Origin: JBCCQL01 sp039414355
Lineage (GTDB): Bacteria; Planctomycetota; Planctomycetia; Pirellulales; Lacipirellulaceae
NCBI GenBank assembly: GCA_039414355.1
Contig: JBCDJN010000006.1
Span: 1-64,000 of the forward strand
Length of the DNA: 64,000 nucleotides
Reading direction: 5' to 3'
Shown here one piece after another: positions 9,718 through 19,220 of the stretch; within the stretch, counting starts at the first letter, position 1, and every line of letters begins with the position of its first letter. The translations under genes and the position numbers were made by a program. The notes under the pieces are model-generated. The model searched no databases. It was not told the DNA's origin and was given only the letters and a program-made list of their open reading frames with translations.

Positions 9718-10770
9718 TCAACGGGGGCCAGGCGGTGGCGGAGGCGTATCGGGGGCTTCGACGACGAAGCCGTCCGCCTCGGCCATGCGGGTCGACATCT
9801 GCTGGTAAGTGTCCTCGGCCACGTCGTCAGAGAGGAACGAAACACTGCCGTCCCCCATGGCGAAGTTCGCGCCACCGGGGTGGCGGCTGTTGAACCCACA
9901 GTGCGTCCGCGGTGACGAAGACGTGAGCTTCTCGCCGAGTTCGGGCGGCGTGTTGAGAGGGTTCGCCGTGGAGCGGATCGAAGACGTACACCGGTTGCCG
10001 TCCGCCCAGGTGTTGCGCGGCGAGAGCTCGCCGCTGCCGTCAAGCAGTTCACGACCGTGGCCGTCGATGGTTTCGCCGAAGAACATCGTGTTGCTCAAGC
10101 CGTCTGTGACCTGACGCAACTCAATGCGCGTGACGTAGAAGAAGACCCCCGTATTGTTCCACTTGAGCGTAAACGGTCGCCCCCCGGCGTCGGATCGTAC
10201 GTCGGAGAGGGGGTCGCCGAACGGCGGGCCGACGTCCCCGGCGACGCCCGCGTAGCTGCTCGTTGCTCGCTGAGGCGTTACGCCGGTCGCAAAGTCTTCG
10301 GTCTCGCCATCGCTGGGACACTTAAAGGCAGGTATAATCGTTCCGATCGCAGCGACCGTTTCGGGGTGCGATCCCCAGGCGTAGCCGCCGCCGCCAAAGA
10401 TCGGAACGTTCTCAATGTCGATCAGGTCGTAGACCGGCTGCTGCTCAAGAAACGGCAGAAGAAAGGTGAAGACGCTCGCCCCATGCGAACGCATATCGAC
10501 GCCCGAATGGACACTGGTATTCGGGGTGATGTCGCTGCACGGGTTCGTGAACCCGTCGCAGGCACGCCGGCCGGGGGGCAGTTCGCCGTTGGTGCTCTCG
10601 TAGTTGAGAGCGGCGAGTGAAAGCTGCTTGAGGTTATTGACGCACTGCATGCGCCGCGCGGCTTCGCGTGCCGACTGAACGGCTGGGAGCAACAACGCGA
10701 CCAAGATGCCTATGATGGCGATCACCACCAGCAGTTCGACGAGCGTGAATCCCTGTCGCTTGCGACCCAT
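9718..10770 (-). CDS. DUF1559 pseudopilin-like protein with H-X9-DG end
   Basis: A 350-residue protein of the very abundant planctomycete family. It has a short basic leader (MGRKRQG), a type IV prepilin cleavage and methylation motif GFTLVELLVVIAIIGIL, the hallmark VQSAREAARRMQCVNNLKQ region, and a C-terminal His-(9 residues)-Asp-Gly motif (HPGGANFAMGDG). The ATG at 10770 has a textbook AAGGAG about eight bases upstream, so the longer in-frame extension to 10887 is rejected. It is the first gene of an operon with the lipoprotein and the BNR_4 protein. The family's role is not established; pseudopilus-like assembly near surface enzymes is a guess. Confidence 0.95.
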   Translation of the reverse strand: MGRKRQGFTLVELLVVIAIIGILVALLLPAVQSAREAARRMQCVNNLKQLSLAALNYESTNGELPPGRRACDGFTNPCSDITPNTSVHSGVDMRSHGASVFTFLLPFLEQQPVYDLIDIENVPIFGGGGYAWGSHPETVAAIGTIIPAFKCPSDGETEDFATGVTPQRATSSYAGVAGDVGPPFGDPLSDVRSDAGGRPFTLKWNNTGVFFYVTRIELRQVTDGLSNTMFFGETIDGHGRELLDGSGELSPRNTWADGNRCTSSIRSTANPLNTPPELGEKLTSSSPRTHCGFNSRHPGGANFAMGDGSVSFLSDDVAEDTYQQMSTRMAEADGFVVEAPDTPPPPPGPR

Positions 10771-10895
10771 CTGGCAGCTCCTTACGCGATGTCTCGGGAA
10801 GTCAGCGCCGCGGCGCTCCGCGACGCCGGCTCGGCGGCCGAGCCCCTGCCTCGGAAGCACAACCGCCGCGCCAGCCTCAATCACCAAACAACCGT

Positions 10896-10918
10896 CGGGC
10901 GGGTACTCTACTCGCCCG
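10896..10918 (-). terminator. Hairpin terminator after the giant PEP-CTERM gene
   Basis: Inverted repeat CGGGCGGGTA / TACTCGCCCG with a 3-base loop and one G-U pair, beginning nine bases after the TAA stop of the 10927-15102 gene on the minus strand. It is followed on that strand by a moderately T-rich GTTGTTTGG. It separates that gene from the DUF1559 gene, which must then have its own promoter. Confidence 0.6.
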
Positions 10919-10926
10919 GAGATCGA

Positions 10927-13900
10927 TTAACTCCTGCGTCGAACCCGTGGCGAAGCGGCCGAAAGACCAACCAACACCAACGCCGCAGCCGTTGGCTCCG
11001 GCGCCGCGGCGCCCAAGGCGCCGGCTTGGTCCGCATTTCCGAAGCTGCTCTTCCACAGCTGGTAGTCAGCGATGTCGACCAAACCGGCACTGGACCCGGA
11101 CTCATCCCCGTTGCCACCAAGGTCAAACGTCGTGTTCAGGTTGTCACGCCAAACCGTGAAGTCGGCGGCGTTGACAATGCCGTCGCCATTGAAGTCGCCC
11201 GGCAGGCCGATGTCGAAGGTCAACACCAAGTCCGTGGCGTCCACGATGGCGGCCGTGAAGCCGTCTGGCAAGACGAAGTTGACGCCGGCATCGGTGATGC
11301 CATCGCTCGCCGAAAGCAGAGTGTAAGTCGTACCATTTGCCGGACTAAAGCCCGCGGCGGCGGAGACATCAATCGTCCCATCTAGCGAAGCGGCGCCGAG
11401 AACATTCACAAAGTCATTGCTTGAGAACGCGACGTCGAGCTCAAGCACGGCGTTTGAGTTCATGACGAGGTCGCCGTCGACGGTCAGCGTCTGAGCGTCA
11501 AGGCGGGCGCCGGCTGGCTCGGTGCCGGTGAGCGTGAAATTGGTGAAGACGCCAGTGGTGTCACTACGGGCGTTGGCGATGCCGACGGAATCGATTGAGC
11601 CTTCGTCCAGCAGGACCGTCTCGGCACGGATCACTTGGAAGCCGTTACCGTCCTTGAGGTCCGCCTCCCAGAGGGCGGTCCAAGCCCCCTCGCCGCCGGA
11701 GGTGTCGAGGGTGATCTTGATGTCGACATCGCCGCCTCGCTTGTCGGCGCCGACCAGCCAAGAGGCGCCGTTCGTGAGACCTCCGTTCGTGTCGTCCGAC
11801 GAGTCTCCGAGGAACGACGAGTTGTTGTTGGTCGCAGCATCGCCGCGAATGAAAGACCAGACACGGCCTTCGACGTTGTTTGCGATAAAGCGGTGACTGC
11901 TGCCAGCGGTGGTTGACTGCCCATCAGCGAAGCCGACGGCAACCCAGTCGTTGTCGCCAACGATACCGGTGATTGAGGTTTCTAGCACGTAGGTGCTGCC
12001 GTCGATCGGATCGAAAGCAAGGGTGGCCGAGCCGCCGTTGGGGTTGGCGGCGATCGTGCCGTCCTCCCCCCAGAACGGCGCCGCGACCCACTGGGCGCCA
12101 TCAATTGAGGTGTCGGGCGTGGTGCCGTTCAGAGGATCGCCCATCGTGCCACCAAAGCTCTCTTGGTAGAAGGTTTGCGTCCCGCCGCTCGACACCGCAC
12201 CGCTCTCACCCACCGAGAGAACGCCGCTAACCACCATGCCGCCGGTCCTTCCGGTATCGATCTGCAGCGTGGCGCCGGAGGCGATGGTTGTGGCGCCCAA
12301 GTAGCTATTACCGGTGTTTTGCATGACCACCGTGCCGGAATCAACGTTCACCGAGCCCGAGCCCGTCATGCCGCCGGAGCCGGACACGGTGTAGGTAGAA
12401 CCGGAGCCGCCGTTGAAGGTCACGCTGCCCGGTGCGACGCTGGTGTTCACCGAGACATTCTTGTTCGCGACGTTGCCAAATGTGACGTTGTCGAGCTGCT
12501 GATACTGCGTGTCGCCGCCCGTCCAGTTGTTGGTGGTGGCGATGTCCCATTCGTCGCCGGCCGTGCCCGCCCATTCAAGATTGGCGGACGCACCGGTAAC
12601 GTTGGCGACCACGGTGTTGCCTACGTTGGCAATGGAGACCGACTGGCGGATACCGGCGGTGATGTCGTTGCCGCTGGCGTCGCGCACCGCTACGAGGTTG
12701 TAAGTGGAGTTGGACGCGGTCCCGCCCCGCGAGTTTGCCTGCAGCACGGTGTAGGCACCGGATTGCAGCGTGCCGTCGGCCACGGTGAGATTCACATCAA
12801 TGGTATTCGACGCCGCGGAAGCGTTGATCGTCGCGGCGCCGTTGACCACAATCCGGTCGCTCGCCGCGGTATTGCTTCCAAGGCCGAAGTTCCACGAGCC
12901 GGCCGGGGTATCGGCAAAGGTGTCGTATTGGAAGCTCCCGTTGATGGTCAACGATCCCGTGCCGGCGCGGACGCCGTCGCCGGGGTTGAGCGATGAGTCA
13001 TCGAACGCCCGGAGCGTGCCGCCGACGTTCACCGTGCCAGCCCCACCCAGGGACTGACCTACTTCGTCTCCCGTGGAAACCGCGCCGTCAGGGTCTTCAA
13101 GAATCTGGAAGCTGTAGGTGGTGAAGCTGCTCAGGTCCAAGGTGGCTCCGCTGCGGACGTTGATGCTCTGGCTGAAGAGCTCGCCGCTGGCGCCCCCCGT
13201 CGCCTGCACGGCGAGCGTCCCCTCAACGACCTCGGTGTTGCCCCAGTGGTAGGCGTCGCTCGCGGTCGATGTGCCGGCGACCTCGGGCGGAGGGGTGGTT
13301 GCGATGGTCCACGTGCCCGTGCCGGTCTTGCGAACGGCGATATTGCCGGCTTCGGCGCCGTCTTCGAGGGCGAGCGTGCGGTCAACGATGGCGCCCTCGA
13401 TCCGCCCGTTGCCGGCCCCCGAGAGGTTGAAGGTTCGCGTGCCCGTATCAGGAGCGGTGATGTCTCCGGTGATCGTGAGCAAGCCCGACTGGGATTCCAT
13501 GCTGAACTGGTTGCCGCCAGCGGCGCCGACGACCGCGCCCGTCCAGGTGCTGCTGCCGGTGCTGGTGAGGTGAGGGTCGGTCACGCCGGGTTGGCGGCCG
13601 TCGAGCTGCAGCCGCTCACCGGTCACCGCGACGCCGTTGAGTGACAACGCGCCCCGGTTGAACTGACCGGCTACTCGAACGCCGGTATCGGCGGTGTTGT
13701 CCGCTGTGCCCAGAGCGCCGCTGTCGCTGACCTGTAGGGTCCCACCCGCCACCACGAAGTCACCGGTGAACCCCGGATTGGCCGAGGCGACCTCAATCAC
13801 TTCGGATGTGAGCCCCGCGGTCCCGCCGCCGCTAAGCGGCTGGAGTTGAACTGTACCGGGGCCGGTGAGCTCTTCGGACAGAGTCCCGCTGGGGCCACCG

Positions 13901-15102
13901 CCTTGACCGTCGCCTCGGAACTGAAGGATAGCGCCCTCGCCCACCGAGGTTACGCCGGACGATTGACTCAACGCCCCCAGATCGGTCACGGCGAGAAGTC
14001 CGCCTAGCACCTGGGTGTCACCCGTGTAGGTGTTGCTGCCGTTAAAGAGAGCGAGTGTCCCGGCGCCGATCTTCGTCAGCCCAACGCTGCCCGAGACCGG
14101 GGCCGAAATGGAGTGGGCGCCCTGTGTCACGTTCACAACGCCACCGCCGGTCAGAGTCAATGCTGACGGGCCGGCGATATCGTAGCCGCTGGGGCCTTCG
14201 AAGATCACATCGGAAAGGGAGGCCGGAGAATCGAGCGTGACAACGCCCGGAGCGTTGGGGGCGGTCACGGCGGGACCGAAGATTGCGACCCCGTTTGGCA
14301 CGATGTTGTCTCGCCAGTTGGCGGCCGTGTTGAAGCTTCCGCCGCCGTCAATGTTCCACTCATTAGCACGCGCCGGGCCGGTGAGCACGAAACTGTCGAC
14401 AACGGGCGCCCCCGCTTCGCCGTTCGACCCAATGACCACGTAATTGATGGCGGGGACATTGGCGGCAAGCACGGTCTCTGTTCGGTCGATGACGTCGTCG
14501 CTGGCGAAGTCCCACGTCACGACCCAGTCTGGCAGCGTGGTGTCAACGGTAATCGTTACCCCTTGCGCCGCGCTGGTCAGCGCATCAGCCCCGCCTTGGG
14601 TGGTGCTCGAGCCCGGGCCGCCTGCCAGCCCCAGGTAGGCGCGGTCGTTAATCGTCCCGGCGTCCTCGAGGTGGCGTGTCAAGGCCCACAAAGATGGACC
14701 GGCAAATCCGTTTGAGGCGCCGGACGACAGAGGCTGATTCAAGCTTGGCGGCAACGTCGAAGCAAAGCCGGTCGCCATCCAGTCGTTCAAGTTGCCGACC
14801 GGGTTCGAGTACACAGACGTCAGGGTGTACTCGCCTGGGGTTGTCGGCGTGAACGGCAAGAACGCATTAAACCTAGCGCCTGGCGGGTCGCCGGCGCCGG
14901 TCACCGCGCCGTTGTCCAAAATCTGGCTGCCCGCGATCCACGCGGCGCCCGAAGTGCTCACGTCTGGGATCGTCCCATCGAGGCCGATCGACCCGTCGCC
15001 GCTAAAGTCGTCGCTATACAACGTAACTTGCGCCGCCGCTGGGGCGGTTACCACTGCAATCAATCCTGCGACACAGATCGCAAAAACTAAACGCATGTTC
15101 AT
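10927..15102 (-). CDS. Giant beta-strand-repeat surface protein with dockerin and PEP-CTERM
   Basis: A 1391-residue exported protein. Signal peptide MNMRLVFAICVAGLIAVV...AAAQ; jelly-roll module copy A (about 25-240); a long passive region of autotransporter-associated beta-strand repeats (GAGTLALFNGSNTYTGDTQV and many similar); jelly-roll copy B (about 975-1195); a dockerin-like pair (GDFNGDGIVNAADFTVWRD, then VDIADYQLWKSSFGN); and a PEP-CTERM tail (APEPTAAALVLV, ending RVRRRS). No catalytic domain is seen, so it is probably a structural or glycan-binding surface protein. The ATG at 15102 follows a GAGG sequence; an ATG six bases inside is also possible, and the longer ORF to 15180 lacks a signal peptide at its start. 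Confidence 0.88.
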   Translation of the reverse strand: MNMRLVFAICVAGLIAVVTAPAAAQVTLYSDDFSGDGSIGLDGTIPDVSTSGAAWIAGSQILDNGAVTGAGDPPGARFNAFLPFTPTTPGEYTLTSVYSNPVGNLNDWMATGFASTLPPSLNQPLSSGASNGFAGPSLWALTRHLEDAGTINDRAYLGLAGGPGSSTTQGGADALTSAAQGVTITVDTTLPDWVVTWDFASDDVIDRTETVLAANVPAINYVVIGSNGEAGAPVVDSFVLTGPARANEWNIDGGGSFNTAANWRDNIVPNGVAIFGPAVTAPNAPGVVTLDSPASLSDVIFEGPSGYDIAGPSALTLTGGGVVNVTQGAHSISAPVSGSVGLTKIGAGTLALFNGSNTYTGDTQVLGGLLAVTDLGALSQSSGVTSVGEGAILQFRGDGQGGGPSGTLSEELTGPGTVQLQPLSGGGTAGLTSEVIEVASANPGFTGDFVVAGGTLQVSDSGALGTADNTADTGVRVAGQFNRGALSLNGVAVTGERLQLDGRQPGVTDPHLTSTGSSTWTGAVVGAAGGNQFSMESQSGLLTITGDITAPDTGTRTFNLSGAGNGRIEGAIVDRTLALEDGAEAGNIAVRKTGTGTWTIATTPPPEVAGTSTASDAYHWGNTEVVEGTLAVQATGGASGELFSQSINVRSGATLDLSSFTTYSFQILEDPDGAVSTGDEVGQSLGGAGTVNVGGTLRAFDDSSLNPGDGVRAGTGSLTINGSFQYDTFADTPAGSWNFGLGSNTAASDRIVVNGAATINASAASNTIDVNLTVADGTLQSGAYTVLQANSRGGTASNSTYNLVAVRDASGNDITAGIRQSVSIANVGNTVVANVTGASANLEWAGTAGDEWDIATTNNWTGGDTQYQQLDNVTFGNVANKNVSVNTSVAPGSVTFNGGSGSTYTVSGSGGMTGSGSVNVDSGTVVMQNTGNSYLGATTIASGATLQIDTGRTGGMVVSGVLSVGESGAVSSGGTQTFYQESFGGTMGDPLNGTTPDTSIDGAQWVAAPFWGEDGTIAANPNGGSATLAFDPIDGSTYVLETSITGIVGDNDWVAVGFADGQSTTAGSSHRFIANNVEGRVWSFIRGDAATNNNSSFLGDSSDDTNGGLTNGASWLVGADKRGGDVDIKITLDTSGGEGAWTALWEADLKDGNGFQVIRAETVLLDEGSIDSVGIANARSDTTGVFTNFTLTGTEPAGARLDAQTLTVDGDLVMNSNAVLELDVAFSSNDFVNVLGAASLDGTIDVSAAAGFSPANGTTYTLLSASDGITDAGVNFVLPDGFTAAIVDATDLVLTFDIGLPGDFNGDGIVNAADFTVWRDNLNTTFDLGGNGDESGSSAGLVDIADYQLWKSSFGNADQAGALGAAAPEPTAAALVLVGLSAASPRVRRRS
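11517..12182 (-). repeat. Shared jelly-roll module, C-terminal copy in the giant protein
   Basis: Opens YQESFGGTMGD and contains SATLAFDPIDGSTYVLETSI, GDNDWVAVGFADGQ, FLGDSSDD, GDVDIKITLDTSGGEGAW and SVGIANARSDTTG. It is the closest relative of the copy at 5983-6633, block for block. In both proteins it lies directly before the dockerin region. Confidence 0.7.
14374..15033 (-). repeat. Shared jelly-roll module, N-terminal copy in the giant protein
   Basis: Opens VTLYSDDFSGDGSIGLDG right after the signal peptide and keeps the FTPTTPGEYTLTSVY, LNDWMATGF and AYLGLAGG blocks before VDSFVLTG. It is more diverged than the other two copies. Confidence 0.55.
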
Positions 15103-15630
15103 TGATGAGACCTCAAGGCGCGGGCCGCTCGCCGCGGGCGAAGCAGCCGGGCGCGTGGGAGAAGAGTGACGCAAAGACAACTACCTTGAAAAGGCGGGGG
15201 AACCCCCGTGCCTTCCCCGCGAGCCATGGCGATTGGCCCTGGCATTCGCGAGCGAGTCAGTTGGGGTACGAAGAGACTAAGAGTAAGAGCCTGCAAACCG
15301 ACGACTGCCGGACGAATCAACAGAAAGTAACGTCGCCCGGCCACTGATCGTTTCAGCAAATATCCGATCGACGTGGAATGTTCGGGTGAGAGTTCTGTTG
15401 GAGACGGCTCACGGCAAACCGGCTGACATCACGCCCGCGAACGGTCGTCGATCAGTCCCTACACGACGCTAGCCGAAACGACGCAAGCTCCGCAAGTGGA
15501 ACGCCTCGACAGCCGGTCATTCAACCGGATATCGACCAGGCCGCAACGGTAGCCCAGGGATTACGGGCGTCTCCCTCAGTGAAGCGAGACCGCGACTCGC
15601 GTACGGCCATCGGTGACGCGTGGCGCCTCC
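15103..15630. other. 528-base intergenic region upstream of the giant PEP-CTERM gene
   Basis: No credible gene. It lies between the sulfatase stop and the giant-protein start, both minus strand, and must hold the promoter of the giant gene. The only structure I see is a tight palindrome CGGGGG-AA-CCCCCG at 15195-15208. No riboswitch consensus or clear -35/-10 pair was recognised. Confidence 0.5.
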
Positions 15631-17049
15631 TCAACGAGCATCCGCCTTTAGTTGCTTGAACCGACGCCGCATCCCCTCAAGCGTGTCGGCGTGCGCCGGA
15701 TCGGCAGCAAGGTCATTCTCTTCTTGGGGATCGTTCTCGAGGTCAAACAGCTGCTCACGCTCGAAATCGGGCCAGTAGAAGTACTTCCAACGCGACGAAA
15801 CGAGCGCTTCGGACGACGGGATAAAGGTCACGTCACGGATGATGGGGTGCTCGTAGAAGAAGTCTGTCCTCCAGTCGCCCGGCGGTTCGGCGAGATAGAG
15901 CATGCCGAGGTCTCGCCCCTGCATGCCTTCCGGGGCCGAGACTCCCGTCGCCCCAAGTATGGTGGGCGCGAGATCAACGCTTAGCGTCATCGCCTCGCAC
16001 AGTGACCCCCTTGAGTCCGCCGGTAGCCGTGGATCGCGGATGATCAGCGGCACGCGGATGCTCTCTTCGTGCGGGTACCACTTGTCGGCCAAACCGTGCT
16101 CCGAATGGTAGTAGCCGTTGTCGGTCGTGAAGATCACGAGCGTATCGTCGAGCACGCCCTGCTTGGTGAGTTCGGCGATGAGCCGCCCGCATGTCGCATC
16201 GACTTCCGTCGCCAGCCGGTAATAGTTCTTCATCATCCGCTGGTACTTGTCCGGCGTGTCGAACCGCCAGTGCCAGCGGTTTCGCCCCTCGTTCTCCTCG
16301 TTGGCAATGAAATCCGGCAGACGCCGGAAAGACTCATCCGTCGCGTTCGTGGGCGTGGGGATGGTCACGTCCGTGTAGAGCTGCATCGATTGGGGCTGCG
16401 GCAAGAACTGCTTGGGGTTGCGATCCTCGGCGTGCGTGGCGAAGAAAGCCACAGTCAAGCAAAACGGCTTATCCCTGGAACGCGACCTTAGGAATTCGAG
16501 CGCGTCTTCCTCGTTCCTTTGCGTGACGTGGACGCGCGAGCCATCCCCGCGCTGCATCCAGTGCGTGCCGTAGTAGGAGCGGCCGAAGTCAAACTTCTCA
16601 GCGGGAAACTTGCCGTTGTGCCACTTGCCAACGTGGGCGACCTCGTGACCGCGATCGCGGAGCATACCAGGGTAAGTCTGCGACCAAGGCGTCTTGAACT
16701 GCTTGAAGCCGCGGCAACCGTGCCGCGACATCCACTGACCCGTGAAGAGCGTTGCTCGACTCACGCCGCAGATCGATGTGGTGACATAGTTGTTAGTGAA
16801 GCGCACGCCCTGACCCGCAAGCCGATCGAGATTGGGCGTCTGGACGACCGGATTGCCAGCAACGCCCAATGTGTCGTGCCGCCAGTCATCGGCGTATAGC
16901 ACCAGGACGTTGAGCGGCGATGCGGGGGCCGCTTCGATTTGGCGAACGCCCAGAACAGCGTGCCCGACGAGGCAGAGAAACAACGCAATAGCGGCGTGGC
17001 GCGGGGCGGCCGTTGGCGCTAGACGCCGATACGTGGATGAGTCAAACAC
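15631..17049 (-). CDS. Secreted arylsulfatase with CGVSR active-site motif
   Basis: A 472-residue sulfatase that hydrolyses sulfate esters, here probably on polysaccharide fragments. It has a signal peptide (1-41), the metal-binding start VLYADDWRHDTLG (Asp54/Asp55), the formylglycine site Cys94-Gly-Val-Ser-Arg98, AHVGKWHNGK, and FTTDNGYYHSEHGLADKWYPHEES near residue 310. The motif has Val where the classical CxPxR has Pro. All other active-site blocks look intact, so I treat it as active. It follows the FecR gene by 81 bases and is probably in the same regulon. Confidence 0.93.
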   Translation of the reverse strand: MFDSSTYRRLAPTAAPRHAAIALFLCLVGHAVLGVRQIEAAPASPLNVLVLYADDWRHDTLGVAGNPVVQTPNLDRLAGQGVRFTNNYVTTSICGVSRATLFTGQWMSRHGCRGFKQFKTPWSQTYPGMLRDRGHEVAHVGKWHNGKFPAEKFDFGRSYYGTHWMQRGDGSRVHVTQRNEEDALEFLRSRSRDKPFCLTVAFFATHAEDRNPKQFLPQPQSMQLYTDVTIPTPTNATDESFRRLPDFIANEENEGRNRWHWRFDTPDKYQRMMKNYYRLATEVDATCGRLIAELTKQGVLDDTLVIFTTDNGYYHSEHGLADKWYPHEESIRVPLIIRDPRLPADSRGSLCEAMTLSVDLAPTILGATGVSAPEGMQGRDLGMLYLAEPPGDWRTDFFYEHPIIRDVTFIPSSEALVSSRWKYFYWPDFEREQLFDLENDPQEENDLAADPAHADTLEGMRRRFKQLKADAR

Positions 17050-17130
17050 CGAATTACACCGTTTGTCTGAGCTTCAACGCTTCTGGCTGGCAGCGCTCCA
17101 CAAGGCGCCTAACGAGGACACGAACGCCGC

Positions 17131-18675
17131 TCAATCATAACTTGACGGCCGACCGAACGCCTGCCACTCGACTCGCAACGCCATCGGGTTGGAGTTCGGT
17201 TGCAGCTCGGTGCCAGCCGACGGCATGCCCTTGTATTCACCGCCGTTCCAGACATCGATCTCGATCGTATTCAAGCCTGGCAAGAAGCCCTCGCTAATCT
17301 CGATCACGTGAAACTCCTCGCGATCGAATCTCTGGTTCGGCGTGTTGTTGATCCAGGGCGCATCGCCCACCGAGTCTCCGTTGAGACAAATCTGCCTAAC
17401 GCCGTTGTCCGCAAGGATCTGCCCAATAAGCCTGACGCTCCGGCTATCGTAGTCGGTAAGGTCCAAGTGCGTCCGGAACGTATACGAAGAGTCCGCCGGC
17501 AGTCGCTCGTTGTTGGGGCTCACGGAGAGCCATTGCGAGCGCCGTGGCTCATTGATGGAATACCGCGGGTGAGGCGTGCAAACGACCGCGTAACGTGGGG
17601 TGTCGAACGCGATAGGGGCGCTCGTAGCAACCAGCCTCCAATGCTGGTCTTCCTCCCCCACACTCAGGCCGACGCCCGAGTTGTTCACGGGAATTGGCTG
17701 GTAGGAGTCAAGCTTCTCGAGCTCCAGGATTCGACGCCGGGCCTCGGACGACTCCAAGTTGACTTGATTACGAACCGCCTTCGGACCCTCAATGCGTACC
17801 GACTCACCCTCGTTGAGAAGGAATCCGCTTAGCGATTGCTCCGCACGTTCGCGCGGCTGGACCTTGACCAGCCCCTTGAGCACCTGAGCCTCGGCAACAG
17901 TCGCCGACTCCGAGGTCACCGCGAAGGTTGTGCCGAGGTCAATCAGCCGCATCGCGTTGGTGTCGACGATAAAGCCCCTGGCCCATTCCGGCAGGTTCGC
18001 GGACAGTGAACCCGCAAGCAGGCGAACATGGTTCGACGAAACGAAGCGGACGGTCGCCGGCCCTTCGACCAACAGGTTGGCGCCGCAGACCATCTTCACA
18101 TCGGACGGCCCGTCTCCGAACGCGAGCTCTTCTCCCGCCAAGACCACGCATTCCTCTTCTTCTCCCACCCTCTCGGGTTTGGCGTCCGGTTGGCTGCGTA
18201 AGACTGCGACGACTTCGGGCCGACGCTTCGGCGTGCGGTCGGTTTCCACTGCCGCAACGACGCGGCCATCTCGATCCGACGACTTGGGAGTCTCCTGCCA
18301 ACCGCGTGGAATCAGGGCGGCGGCGGCTAACAGCGACGCAGCGACGGCGGCGGCCGCCATCGAGATGCGATAAGTCCGACGGCCGCCTGCCGGCGACGCC
18401 AGAGCCGCCGCAGGCGGCGAACCCGTTTGATCGGAGGACTCTTCAGCGCCTGCATCCGCACCCTGAACTCGGTCACGAAGCCCGGCCGCGATCACTCCGG
18501 CTCGTGTGTGCAGATCGAGCTCGATATGCAGCCGACAGAAGTCGAGCCAGAGTTGCCTCGCTTCCTCGTCTTCAACCAGCAAGGCCTCGAGACGGGCCTG
18601 CTCCGATTGGCAGAGCGGTTGCGAGCAAGCGGTGGCAGCGATGCTTTCGAAGTCGCGGCGCTGGCTGGGCGTCAT
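17131..18675 (-). CDS. FecR-type anti-sigma/sensor protein with C-terminal beta domain
   Basis: 514 residues. Cytoplasmic N-terminal part (1-100, with EARQLWLDFCRLHIELDLHTRAG as in planctomycete FecR proteins), one membrane helix (about 105-123), a FecR domain (about 178-300: LLVEGPATVRF, GFIVDTNAMRLIDLGTTFAV, VLKGLVKV), and a C-terminal beta-rich domain of about 175 residues that looks like a galactose-binding-type fold. The ATG overlaps the sigma factor stop (ATGA), so the two are translationally coupled. Likely role: hold the sigma factor until a periplasmic signal, perhaps a glycan bound by the C-terminal domain, is sensed. The ligand is inference. Confidence 0.88.
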   Translation of the reverse strand: MTPSQRRDFESIAATACSQPLCQSEQARLEALLVEDEEARQLWLDFCRLHIELDLHTRAGVIAAGLRDRVQGADAGAEESSDQTGSPPAAALASPAGGRRTYRISMAAAAVAASLLAAAALIPRGWQETPKSSDRDGRVVAAVETDRTPKRRPEVVAVLRSQPDAKPERVGEEEECVVLAGEELAFGDGPSDVKMVCGANLLVEGPATVRFVSSNHVRLLAGSLSANLPEWARGFIVDTNAMRLIDLGTTFAVTSESATVAEAQVLKGLVKVQPRERAEQSLSGFLLNEGESVRIEGPKAVRNQVNLESSEARRRILELEKLDSYQPIPVNNSGVGLSVGEEDQHWRLVATSAPIAFDTPRYAVVCTPHPRYSINEPRRSQWLSVSPNNERLPADSSYTFRTHLDLTDYDSRSVRLIGQILADNGVRQICLNGDSVGDAPWINNTPNQRFDREEFHVIEISEGFLPGLNTIEIDVWNGGEYKGMPSAGTELQPNSNPMALRVEWQAFGRPSSYD

Positions 18676-19220
18676 TGCGTATACTCTCGTTTTTCCAGGG
18701 ACTGCACGCAGCGACGCAACGCCTGCCGGACCCTGCAAAGGGCGGTCCGCGTCGCCCCCTCCGTTGAACCGAGCTGGGTTGCAACCTGAGCCAGCGTCTT
18801 CGTTCCCTCGTAGTACAGTTTTAGCAGCCGCCTGCTGTGCTCCGGCAAGCGCCCGAGGCAATCCGACAGCTTTGCCCACCGCTGCTCGTCCTCGTCGGCG
18901 CTCGCGGCGAGCGTTTGCTGCGTGTCGGCGAGCGCCTGGAGCACGGCCTCGCTAAAGAACAGCCTCTCGCTACGACGCTTACGGATGAAGTTCAGCGCCT
19001 CATACCGAGTGACGGTGACGGCCCATTTGCGGAATTCGGTGCCTTCCTCGTACTCGTCAAACTTCCGCCACAAGATCAAGGAGGCCCGCTGAAAGATGTC
19101 CTCGGCGTCCGCCATGTTTTGCACCATCGCGTACACCGTAGCCAGGAGGTGCGCCTGACACGTCGAGAGCAACTCGGTGAAGCGTGCCAGTCGCTCGTCG
19201 ATGTTCGACTGGGAGTCCAT
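18672..19220 (-). CDS. ECF-type RNA polymerase sigma factor, coupled to FecR
   Basis: 182 residues with region 2 (LLSTCQAHLLATVYAMVQN, DAEDIFQRASLILWRKFDEY, FRKWAVTVTRYEALNFIRKRRS) and region 4 (LPEHSRRLLKLYYEGTKTLAQVATQLG then a helix with ARTALCRVRQALRRCV). ATG 19220 is taken because it begins the conserved part; the ORF extends upstream to 19316 without good codons for a domain. It forms the first gene of a minus-strand operon with FecR and probably drives the surrounding polysaccharide genes. Confidence 0.92.
   Translation of the reverse strand: MDSQSNIDERLARFTELLSTCQAHLLATVYAMVQNMADAEDIFQRASLILWRKFDEYEEGTEFRKWAVTVTRYEALNFIRKRRSERLFFSEAVLQALADTQQTLAASADEDEQRWAKLSDCLGRLPEHSRRLLKLYYEGTKTLAQVATQLGSTEGATRTALCRVRQALRRCVQSLEKREYTQ

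Noticed and set aside
15195..15208. CGGGGG-AA-CCCCCG palindrome as terminator
   Set aside because: A 2-base loop, no T run and no gene end next to it; in this GC content short palindromes of this kind arise by chance.
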